Below the pieces are notes generated by a model. That model was given only the letters and a program-made list of their open reading frames with translations. It was not told the origin of the DNA and made no database searches. Position numbers and translations under genes: made by a program. Shown here in pieces: positions 1 through 8,129 of a stretch of 21,892 bases of DNA. The first letter of the stretch is position 1; each line of letters opens with the position of its first letter. Origin of the DNA: Micractinium sp. NFX-FRZ (Eukaryota > Chlorophyta > Trebouxiophyceae > Chlorellales > Chlorellaceae); the NCBI GenBank assembly GCA_029339195.1, contig JAPTJF010000672.1, positions 1-21,892 on the forward strand, read 5' to 3'.

Positions 1-1589
1 GCTCCGCCTGCCGCAGCTGCCCCGCCGGCTGCCGGCGCTGCGGCGGCCCCGCCGCCTGCTGCTACCACTGCAAGCTCAGCATCCCATGCTGCAGGAGGAT
101 CAAACGGGTGGGTGATCCTCCTGTGCACGATTCTGACCTGGTCAACAAAGCGAGCCTGCTGCCCGCTATGGGCTGTCGTGACACCTGCCCAGATGGGCAG
201 CGCCGCCTCGGGAGGGCAGTCCTGAAGCACGCTGTGCAGATTGTCTCGGGCCTTGATGAAAGCGTCCAAGTGTTCACGCATCCACTTGCAAGGCTTGTCG
301 GCGTAGTTGTGGAAGCAGCCGACCAGACGGTGGACTGCCGCAAAAAACGCGAGCCACAAGTAAACAGACCACTGCTCGCGGGCGTCTGCCTTTGACAGCC
401 ACCACGCAGCCCAGACGTAGAAGGGCATGCCCGCTGTAAGCTGCACGTCCATGAGCATGGATGCACTGTACAGAAGATACCCGCCCGCCTGCAGCAGGCA
501 GAAGATCCAGCCAAACCAGGCACACCAAAAGATATACAGCGGCCAGGCCAGCACGTAGAACCGCCAGGCAGCACTGGAGTGCGCCCTGACCTGCATTCAG
601 CAAGCACAAAGGGCACGGCACAGTCATAAGAAGCAAGGAGGAGGCAAACAGTGCGGCGGCACACGTGGGTGCGAGGCAGCATTGAGCCCGGAAGCGCTGC
701 TGGACTGCCAACCTTGCGCCGCTCACCGGCATGTCGCAAACTTGGCGGTGGCATTCAATGACGTCCGAGGCGTTTGCCAGGGCGTTGAGGTGCGCCAGCA
801 CGCTGCCAAGCTGGCTGCCTGCAGGCTTGAGGGGCGGTTTAAAAGGCAGCGAGTCGGGTGCTGAGCTTGAGAGGCTGGCACACTGCTGCAGGCTGGAGCC
901 GGCAGTGGGAACGACGGCGCGGCCGCAGCGTACTCACCATCCAACTTCATCATGGCCCCCGCGGTCTGCTCGGCGCTCTGGTCGTCAAAGCCTGCTGAGA
1001 ACAAGAGCAGTGATTAGGGTTTAGGGAACACAAGCCCACAAACAAATGTCATGAAACCACGCCAGTATGGCAGTATGCACCAGCAAGCAAGCAGTATGCA
1101 TGATCAGGAACGGGCAAGGAGCACGCACCTGTATGCAGCAGGAAGTTGTGGATTTTGTCGCGCAGGGTATCGTGGAACCCGTTAAACTCGACGGCGGTGG
1201 CAGCTGCGCGGAGCGTGGTCTTCGCCACGTGCACCGCCTCCAGGGCGTGCTCCCTGGTCTCTGCAGCAATGCACATGCTCTCAGCACCCAAGCCAGAGGC
1301 CAATCTGCGGCGGCGGGACTCAAACAAGAGGCCAACAGGAGGCAAACATAGCGGCGGTTGGGACTGCCGCCCACGGACCTTCGCGCCGCTCGACGCGCCA
1401 CTGCCGGGAGACATAATGCGCCAGCACCAGCGAGACATGGAGCAGCCCCACCGGAAAGTAGTACCAAGGGAACATCACTGCCTCGGCAAGCCAACAGATG
1501 CGATAAATTGATGCTGACCGGGAGGGGCAAGCAAGGAGGAATGCAGAAGTGAGCCGAGGCATGCCGCGGTAGGGCAATGGGCATGCCAC
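1..1589 (-). CDS. Unrecognised multi-pass membrane protein, 3' end outside window
   Basis: I do not recognise the family. Five exons join in consistent phase: 1513-1379, 1260-1129, 991-938 (or from 994), 818-727, and 590 to beyond base 1. Hydrophobic stretches include MFPWYYFPVGLLHVSLVLAH in the first exon and WPLYIFWCAWFGWIFCLLQA, followed by YLWLAFFAAVHRLVGCF, in the last. A soluble, helix-like segment of about 100 residues (TREHALEAVHVAKTTLRAAA and onward) lies between the first and second groups. The tail turns into an Ala/Gly/Pro-rich low-complexity stretch and no stop is reached, so the C-terminus lies off the left edge. The start is uncertain. An in-frame ATG at 1589 would read through what looks like a pyrimidine-rich acceptor at 1514; alternatively a small exon starting at ATG 1656 may splice to 1513. 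The membrane character and splice chain are seen; the function is unknown. Confidence 0.7.
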
Positions 1590-1860
1590 GCGGCTGTCCT
1601 TTCTTTCGTGGCAAGGAGTTGTTCAAGACTGGTCCTGGGATGCCCCGGGCCCTCATTAGGCGCCCGCTAGCATGCTAGTAGCTGACGCCAGCGCCTCCCT
1701 CCACGCCCGTTCCCACGACCAGCTCCAGCCTCCCCGCCAGCCGGTAGTGACTCGCTAGCCAGCGACAGCCGCCCTCCGCCAGCCGCTGCCCGCGAGAGCC
1801 CCTCGGCGCAGCGTCACTGCCCCTCACAGCCGCCCGCCGCCCGCCGCCCGCCGCCTCCCA
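1590..1860. promoter_or_regulatory. Intergenic spacer between divergent genes, probable shared promoter
   Basis: About 270 bp separate the two divergent starts. The right side, just before the plus-strand ATG, is a run of CCGCCCG-type units at about 1829-1857, a likely 5' UTR. No TATA box was clear to me. The promoter role is inferred from the head-to-head arrangement. Confidence 0.35.
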
Positions 1861-2832
1861 ATGGGCGCTGCTTTCAGCAGCGAGGAGGAGTCACGGCTGA
1901 GGGAGCTGGAGCCGGTGATGCGACAGGTTATGAATCGGCAGATTGTGAACTTGAAAGCTCTAGAAGCCGGCGAGCCGGGCGCTCGCGAGGAGTTTTCCGA
2001 GTTAGGCCACTTGATGTGGCTGCTGTGCCAAGAAGATAGGGGTCTGAAAAAGCGACAAGGTGGGCTGCTGGCTGCGCTGCTAAGCTGATGCGCATACTGC
2101 TTGCGGCAGGCTGGCAAGACATGTGCGTTTTTCTGAGCGCTCGATGTTCTATGTTGTTGAACCGCGCTGGCCGCTGCCGCTCCTCTCCTCTTTTTCTCAA
2201 CTCTCACAGCGCCTGCCCTCTCCCTGCGTTCGCCTCCCCTGTGCGGTGCAGCTGCAAGGCAGCGGGGGGTGCCCGAAGCGGAGCTGCCGGCAATGCCGGC
2301 ACGCACGCTGCTGCCTCCAAGCCTGCAAGGTGAGCGTGGGTGTGCGCGGTTTGGGTGTGGCTTGCCTGCCCGCCTGTGCTGCCTGCAGGTGGGGCCCGCC
2401 TGTGCTGCCTGCAGGTGGGGCAGGCGGCAGGCTGCACGGCACGGCAGTGTATTGCTGCCAGCTGTGGCGGTGTGCGTTGGGGCTGCCAAGTCGGAGCGCA
2501 CCCAGCCCCCTTGTTTGTGTCCAACCCACGCTCCACCCATCACTGTGCTGCTCGCAGGGGCCGCTCCCCGCAGGCAGCAGGCAGCAGCGGCAGCGGAGGC
2601 TGCAGGCCGCAGCCATGCGCCCAGCAGCAGTTCTGTGGGGAGTCCTCCGGATGAAAGCGAAGCCTCAACTAGCACCCCCAAGCGTAATGGCGAGGAACGC
2701 GCCCCACTGCTGGAGGGGGGGCGTTCAGTGCGCGCCGGCATCCGGCACCGCCGTCCGCACCGCGGGCTGGGCGTGCAGCAGCATGCGGGGGCTGGCAGCG
2801 AGGAAGGCGGCCAGGAAGAGCGCCCTGCCTAG
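1861..2832 (+). CDS. Unrecognised small protein with myristoylation-like N-terminus
   Basis: I do not recognise this protein. Three exons fit in phase: 1861-2059, 2263-2329 and 2574-2832 (TAG stop), giving about 174 residues. It begins MGAAFSS, and Gly2 with Ser6 fits the N-myristoylation consensus, so membrane anchoring is plausible. The first exon (MGAAFSSEEESRLRELEPVM, then VMNRQIVNLKALEAG) is charged and helix-like. The rest is Ala/Ser/Gly-rich low complexity, with an ERAPLLEG stretch that resembles a dileucine sorting signal. Exon 1 is well supported by its ATG and donor; exons 2 and 3 rest on phase only. No TGTAA signal follows the 2832 stop until 3744, past the IspD relict, so the transcript may include that relict, for example through a donor inside exon 3 near 2728. 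Confidence 0.5.
2371..2420 (+). repeat. 26-bp tandem duplication in an intron
   Basis: CGCCTGTGCTGCCTGCAGGT (with GGGG after it) occurs at 2371-2394 and again at 2397-2420, a period of 26 bp. Each copy holds CTGCAG|GTGGGG, so each looks like an acceptor directly abutting a donor. It lies in the second intron of the gene starting at 1861. Confidence 0.8.
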
Positions 2833-3093
2833 CCTCTGGTCACATGAGGCATGCTCTCGGGGAGGATTCCCGGCCACGATCAATGTCTAGCCCGACAGTT
2901 GCTTTTCTCATTCATCCCCCTGTTGCAATCATTGGAGCTCAAGCTCGCCCTGTGGACTCTCCTCCCGCCTCTGCGTTTTCCAGTCGCACCTGCTTTCCTC
3001 CCAACTACAATGGCGCTTGCATCCCCCTCCCATGATTTCCTCCTGCACTGCATGCTGCGGTGCATGCCTACCCGCCTGTGATCGTTCACTCAG

Positions 3094-3569
3094 GCGAGCG
3101 CCGGGGACGCACTGGAGCACAGGAGGGCAAGCGACAGTGGAGACAGCGTGTGGCAGCTGCTCAACGCCATGGCCCCGGTGTGTGCCATTCTGCTGGCTTG
3201 ACCGCTGGTGCCGCATTCAGCAGGCGGCCATGGCCGAAGGCGTGGGGTAATGAATGTCAACTCTGCTGTCTTGCCACCCTGCCTGCAGGTCAAGGAGATT
3301 GTGGTGGTGTGCGAGCCTGACTGGAGGTGGGTGCAAGCGCTGCCCTGGATCCAGCTGCTAGCTGGTGCGCGCCGGTTGTTCGGCTGCTGCTCGAGGCAAG
3401 GTCCCTGCTGACGTGCCCGCCCCTCTTGCCCTCTCCTGGCTCCAGAAGGGTGTTTGAGACTGCGTACGCCCGCCTGCCCCGCAAGGTGCCACTCAAGTTT
3501 GCCTCTCCCGGCGCGGAGCGGCAGGATTCGGTTTGCAACGGCTTCCAGGCGATCTAGGCTGATGCTCAG
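3094..3569 (+). pseudogene. ispD: IspD (MEP cytidylyltransferase) relict, premature stop, both ends missing
   Basis: IspD joins CTP to 2-C-methyl-D-erythritol 4-phosphate in plastid isoprenoid synthesis. Three exons splice in perfect phase: 3094-3177, 3289-3326 and 3446-3569. Exon 2 gives VKEIVVVCEPDW, and exon 3 gives VFETAYARLPRKVPLKFASP followed by GAERQDSVCNGFQAI. These match the KEIVVVC-D and F--PG-ERQDSV-NG-Q blocks of plant IspD. An in-frame TAG (3555-3557) follows GFQAI, yet the frame then continues as ADAQ up to a good donor at 3570, as an intact homologue would. The next block, expected around HDSARP, is not found downstream, and the N-terminal CTP-binding glycine-rich loop is absent upstream. 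The first exon ends LLNAMAP, acceptable for IspD, but its start is not recognisable. TAG ends other genes here (6376, 2830), so reassignment is unlikely. It may be a degenerating duplicate or part of a chimeric transcript with the gene at 1861. Confidence 0.75.
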
Positions 3570-3596
3570 GTGAACCGTCTGTCGTGTGTTAGCTGG

Positions 3597-3644
3597 CCTG
3601 CCTGCCTGCCTGCCTGTTATTTGGGGATCGTTTCGAGCCGAGAG

Positions 3645-3674
<30 letters not shown>
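3597..3674 (+). repeat. (CCTG)n microsatellite, two blocks
   Basis: Five CCTG units lie at 3597-3616 and seven at 3647-3674, separated by 30 bp of unrelated sequence. The tract begins 27 bp after the last recognisable IspD exon, where the IspD sequence is lost. Confidence 0.95.
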
Positions 3675-3677
<3 letters not shown>

Positions 3678-3743
3678 ACCTCTCGCCCCGTGCCAACCAG
3701 CCTCCTGCCTCGTACTACTCCAACCGCCCTCCTGTGTGTGTGA

Positions 3744-3748
3744 TGTAA
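3744..3748 (+). terminator. TGTAA polyadenylation motif
   Basis: TGTAA is the usual poly(A) signal of green algae such as Chlamydomonas. This plus-strand copy lies about 190 bases after the IspD relict stop and is the first one I found after the gene starting at 1861. Confidence 0.4.
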
Positions 3749-4102
3749 CATGGCCTGCAACGGCCCGCACCGCATGCATCAAGCGCGTGCCGGAAAACAG
3801 AATACACACGGAGAGGAGTGGTGAGAATGGGGTTCATTGCACAGGGGAACGGGAAGGTGTACAACCAGTCAGCCAGGCGGCAGCTGTCTGCCAAACACGA
3901 CAGCCTGTCACCTTGCTCAGCAGGCCCGTTGAAGTCAGCTGCAGCTCAGCTGAACAGCTCCAGCTGCCGGTATGCGCAACCTTGATTGGCCCAGCTTCGA
4001 TAAGCTGCGAGCTCCAACCCTTTCTGCTGACTGCTGGTAGGGGGCTGGTAAGGTTCGGCTGGCCATCAGCTCATCAAGAGCTGTTGGGTGCTATAAAGGT
4101 CT
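3749..4102. other. Intergenic, no gene seen
   Basis: This stretch lies between the IspD relict and the stop of SDH3 and would hold the SDH3 3' UTR on the minus strand. An open frame crosses it (3586-4461) but shows no recognisable domain and runs antisense into SDH3. I found no TGTAA on the minus strand here. Confidence 0.6.
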
Positions 4103-6062
4103 TTAGATGCTGTACAGGGCCGCCAGCACGGTGGCCGCCATGCTGCCACCCATCAGCAGCTTGCTGCTTGCCTCCACAGCAGGCACCTCCAGGGGGGAGT
4201 CCTTCTCAGCCTGGTTTCCGTACTTGGCGCCATCCCAGTACAGGTGTCGCACGCCGCCCATGTAGTGGTAGATCTGCAGGCATGTGGGAAGGGGGGAGGG
4301 GTCAAAGGTCAAAGGTAAACCACACCTGCTTCTCCTATCGATGGGTTACACAGTTGTACAGGTGGCGGCACGACTTGCACCAGAGAATGGCACTCGCGAC
4401 AAGCTCAGCCCTGCTACCGCCGTGCGCACGAGGCCCTGCATTTAAAGCCTCCAATAATTAAGACAGAACACAACCCCACGTTACAACACAGTGGCTCTTT
4501 GCTTGCAGATGAGGGCCGCAAGAAGGTCTCGGCAGCCTTGGCAGCAACCACTAGCAGCGGGCAGACAGAAAGACAGGGCAAAAAACTAAGTGTTAAGATG
4601 CCTCTCACCAGTGGGAAAGCCACGACTGCCTTGGCAGGGAAGACCAGCAGCGGGTAAGCATCCTTGAAGGCAGAGATGGAGGCACCCAGGTCGCCCGTCA
4701 AGGCAATGTAGGCAGCTGCGGTAGTGCCTGCAAGAAAGGGAGCGGGTTAGGGGACCATGAGGCTTGTGCCGAGCAAGCAACATGCGTCATGCGTGCAGCA
4801 GCACTGCACAACGCACACAGCAGACGAGACACCCGGGCCTGACCCTAGTTGTGCAGGAGAAGCGGCACGAGAAGGCAAACATTGCAGCAAGCCCTCCTAC
4901 CCCGAGCATTGCTGCGGTGGTTGCTTGGCGATAGAAACACAGCAGCCCCACACCATCTCATCCCATGCCCGCCCGTCAGCACACAGCATTCATGTGCAAT
5001 GTTCCAAGAAGTGTGCACTCGCTCACCCACAGACAGCATCACACCGGTGGCGCGGTTGGTGATGGAGGTGATGGCACCCATTGGGAACTTGTAGTGCGGC
5101 TGCACACCCGTGATCTCAAACACGTGGGGGGACACGGGGCGCTTAGCCACCAGCTGCATGCACAAGGGGGGAGGGGGTGCAGGGAAAGACGGAGGATGGT
5201 GACGACGGCAGTGCATGGGTGCAAGGGTGAGGCGGGGAGGGTTCAGAAGGGGGAAGGGTCGGAAGAGGGCAGGGCGGGGAGGCACCGGGGGCCCTGGCCA
5301 GAGTACAGGTCAGGCCAAAATGACAGGCTTAGCGGGCCCCGCCCCGCCTGCGCCTGCGGGCTCCCTGCCGGCCAGGCTGTCGCCCCAGCTCCCTCACGTC
5401 TAGGTGGTTGGTCGGGGTGCCCAGGAACTCAGTGCCGGGGTGATCTGCTTGTGGGGCGGGGTGGGGGCGGGGGCAATGGTGAGGGCCACAGCCACATGCC
5501 TACGGAATGGCCATGCTGGCGTGATCAGGCCCAGGATACTTTGATCGTCTTCTGCATCCCACTGGCAACACTCACATGGGCTGTCGCGGCCCCAGTACTC
5601 GGGCACGCCACCGCCATGGTGCCTGCAAACAACAGCGCAGCTTGCAATACAAAGCTCAGCATTTGACAAAGCAACCAGCGCGCTGCGCGACCGTCGCCCA
5701 GCTGCTGGCACCCGTCCATCACACAGAGTTGACTGAAGGGAGATCCAGGGAAGGCAAAGCAATGCAGCAGCTCTGGCCAGGCGGGTTGGGTCTGGCCTTG
5801 GGAAGGCGCTGCGGAACGCCGCTCCCAAGCAGGCACCTGCCTCTCGGGGCATGTGCCGTGGCACTGCGCGCATGTTGCACGCCCTCTCCACTGCGACAAC
5901 GCCATCTTCCGGCCACACAAAGAGGCACGCGGAGCGCCACGAGTCAAGGGTTGCTCACCGGCACTGCTGGAAGGTGGCTAGCACCCCGTTGCGCGCCGAC
6001 CCCAGCTCCGAAACCGCGCCGGTGAGCCGAGAGGCAATCGCCAAGCCCTGCACGCGCGACAT
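4103..6062 (-). CDS. SDH3: Succinate dehydrogenase cytochrome b subunit (complex II, SDH3/SDHC)
   Basis: This subunit anchors succinate dehydrogenase in the mitochondrial inner membrane and helps bind ubiquinone and haem b. Six exons join in phase: 6062-5959, 5622-5576, 5444-5398, 5153-5027, 4727-4609 and 4273-4103 (TAA), giving about 202 residues. An Arg/Ser/Ala presequence (MSRVQGLAIASRLTG) is followed by GTPTNHLDLVAKRPVSPHVF. Next come SITNRATG (quinone-site Ser and Arg; Asn replaces the bacterial His, as in plants) and, after two membrane helices, YHYMGGVRHLYWD with the haem-ligand His. A last hydrophobic helix ends the protein at ALYSI. The start is ATG 6062. The frame stays open upstream to an ATG at 6230, which would add 56 residues; the shorter start already gives a good presequence. 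Its promoter must lie in the short gap up to the neighbour's 3' end at about 6270. Confidence 0.93.
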
Positions 6063-6267
6063 TGCGGAACGCCTTTGCTGCCGAACCGTAAACGCCTGCA
6101 AGCCGCGCTGGTTCTTGTATGAGCACCCTTTGCTCAGCAGTGCGACCAACCCGAGTGTCGAGCACCCGGCCAGACAGACGCCTGCCCCTGCCCAGCTCAG
6201 CACGGTCAGCACGCCACGCCGTCGCCTCAAGTAAACTCTCTAAGAACTGGACTGCATCAAAATGAGT

Positions 6268-6272
6268 TTACA
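6268..6272 (-). terminator. TGTAA polyadenylation motif (minus strand)
   Basis: TTACA on the plus strand reads TGTAA on the minus strand, about 105 bases past the stop of the plastid-protein gene at 6376. Spacing and motif fit algal 3' ends. It sits only about 205 bp upstream of the SDH3 start. Confidence 0.5.
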
Positions 6273-6375
6273 CAGTCTTCAATTCCAGCAGGTAACGTGG
6301 TACATGGTACAGCAAGGATGTCTTGGTTGTATACCTCAAAAGGCAGTGGCACCTTGTGTCGGGTGACGCCGTCTT

Positions 6376-7934
6376 CTAAATGGAGAAGGCGCTCTGCTCT
6401 GCAACCTCCTTCTCTATCCGCTCCGCATCCTCAAAGTCCATGTCCAGCAGGGCCCTGCAGCGAAAATTTCAGTCACCGCTGTTATCACTGGTATGAGAAT
6501 GGAGACAAAGAAGACCGCACATCCATGAGAATCTTGTTAGCAGGCGTCAGGGCAGCATACAGTACGTGTGTTCAATCGACTTGCCAAAGTACGTGCAAAT
6601 GCCAAAAAACCTACATAGCAGAGCCTCTCAGGACACAGGCAGGGCTGCACTGCAACAGCATGTGTGTGCCCTATAAGCGCCCACTTCCCAGGCATGCCTG
6701 CGCCCCACCGCCTGCCCGCCTCACCGCAGCTGCAGCAGCGTCCCAAAGTCCGCAGGCACCTCCGACTGCTGGAGGTGCAGCCGGTAGAGCTCAGTCAGCT
6801 CCGCCTTGGAATGCTGCACGTTGAGCAGCGGCGCGCGGCACAGGCTGTTCTGGTGCAGCGCCCGCCGCACCTCCACGTGCGCCCTGCAGGCAGGCAGGCC
6901 GAGGCAGTGTTTTCAGAGCACATACCAAGGGGAAGAGGAGGCCGTGGGGCACCCAAGTGCAGACGAACGAGACAAGCCGCAGATCCTCACCCAACAACAA
7001 GAGCAGATCGGGGCCCTGCAGACACGGCCCCAAGTGCAGACGATGGAGGCAAGCCGCAGATTCTCACCCAACAACAACAGCAGAACAGGGCCCTGCAGAC
7101 ACCCACCGAGCTCGGTCCCCTGTGTTGAAGAAGCCAATGGCTCTGTGGATGGCCGTGGCTTGCCGCGTGCGCGCCAGCGCCATCTTATACTCTGGATCCA
7201 GCTCAGCGCTCGCCGCGCCCTGCAGACACATCAGGCACAGCAGGCGGGACGGATGTAGGGCGGGGGGTGGGCAGAGGGGCACGAGACGTGGCGCTGCTCG
7301 TGAGCTGTGCCAGAGTGCCCGGCAGCAGCATACGTCACTCAGGACGGGTGCTGCATTCAGGATGAGTGCGGGATCCGCACTTGCCGTCGGCAAGCATCTA
7401 CTGGCTCAGCTAGCGGAACAACCAACCTGTGCAGGGCGGACCAGCCCAATCATCCCGGTGTACTCCTGCGGTGGTGCCGCTCGCGCCCTGCTGCTGAGTC
7501 GCTGCCACACCAGGGCTGCTGCTGCTGCTGCTGCTGCCATTGCAACTGCCGTTGGCGCATGCACCCTGCAGGCAGACGCATGGGCAAGTCCAGGGAGGGG
7601 CGCGAGTCAGAAGGGGGTGCCAGCCCAGCCTGTGCCAGCAAGCGGCGGCAGCGGCGGCGGCGTGGCAGGGACGCTGCTGCTGAAGCGCGCATTGCGACCG
7701 TCGGCCGGCGACAAGGCTGCGCCGTCTCCCTTACGGTATACTCCCTACTCCCCGCTGCCTCCGTCTTGCGGGCCCACGAAGACCCGCCGAAACTCACTTG
7801 ACAGAGGGTTCTGGTTGCTGGAGAGGTGCGCTAGGCACTCCATGCCGCGCTCCCGATGCTGCAGAGACGACCAGGCGCTGCTGCGCTCGGCCCGCTGCCA
7901 CTGCAGGCGCGGGCGCTGCTGCCAGGCTCTGCAT
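6376..7934 (-). CDS. Plastid-targeted protein of unknown function, 208 aa
   Basis: Five exons join in phase: 7934-7798, 7565-7427, 7219-7107, 6883-6725 and 6454-6376 (TAG). The start MQSLAAAPAPAVAAGRAQQR plus LVVSAASGARH is a typical chloroplast transit peptide: Ala/Ser/Arg-rich with no acidic residues. After it comes an Ala-run helix (VAMAAAAAAALVW), coded by a GCA repeat, that could span a membrane. Then a soluble helical region contains EYTGMIGLVRP, ELDPEYKMALARTRQATAIH, LTELYRLHLQQSEVP and LRALLDMDFEDAERIEKEVA, ending AFSI. The LYR-x-H/Y then L-x-LR-x-hhh-hD-x-AE-x-I pattern faintly recalls helical repeats of the plastid import protein TIC110; I would not assign it on that. The coding model is strong and the function is open. 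It shares a roughly 195-bp divergent spacer with the threonyl-tRNA synthetase gene. Confidence 0.8.
6954..7107. repeat. 77-bp tandem repeat, two copies, in third intron of the plastid-protein gene
   Basis: Copies at 6954-7030 and about 7031-7107 both begin CAAGTGCAGACGA and share AAGCCGCAGAT-CTCACCCAACAACAA and GGGGCCCTGCAGACA-type blocks with a few mismatches. Read on the gene strand, each copy has TCTGCAG|GGCCC, about 25 bases, then a GTGAG donor, so each looks like a tiny exon. The repeat abuts the real donor at 7106. Confidence 0.85.
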
Positions 7935-8129
7935 AACTGGTTGAATGCTACAGTGGCGCTGCTGATCACGGGGTATTTGCAGGTGATGGAGGGAACGGTA
8001 CAGAGAAGGAACGCCCAACTTCCCCAGTGTGCTGTGCATGACCAGCCTCCTGCTCGCTCTGTGCTCTCACCCTGCCCCATTTGTGCATCTGGGATCCAGG
8101 TGTGGATTCGCAAAGCGCCAGCAGACAGT
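7935..8129. promoter_or_regulatory. Divergent promoter region, plastid protein / ThrRS
   Basis: The two start codons are about 195 bp apart, head to head. The ThrRS frame remains open through this spacer, with an in-frame ATG at 7986. No clear TATA box was identified. The shared-promoter role is inferred from geometry. Confidence 0.4.

Noticed and set aside
1824..2741. 305-codon minus-strand open frame
   Set aside because: Antisense to the gene starting at 1861 and dominated by Ala, Arg and Pro, as expected from GC-rich shadow frames; no domain or splice support.
3555..3557. TAG read as a sense codon (reassigned code, as in some green algae)
   Set aside because: The plastid-protein gene ends naturally at TAG 6376-6378 at the expected C-terminus, SDH3 uses TAA and ThrRS uses TGA, so nothing supports reassignment.
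3586..4461. 291-codon plus-strand open frame after the IspD relict
   Set aside because: It begins in the CCTG repeats, contains no IspD blocks or other recognisable domain, and ends antisense to the last SDH3 exon.
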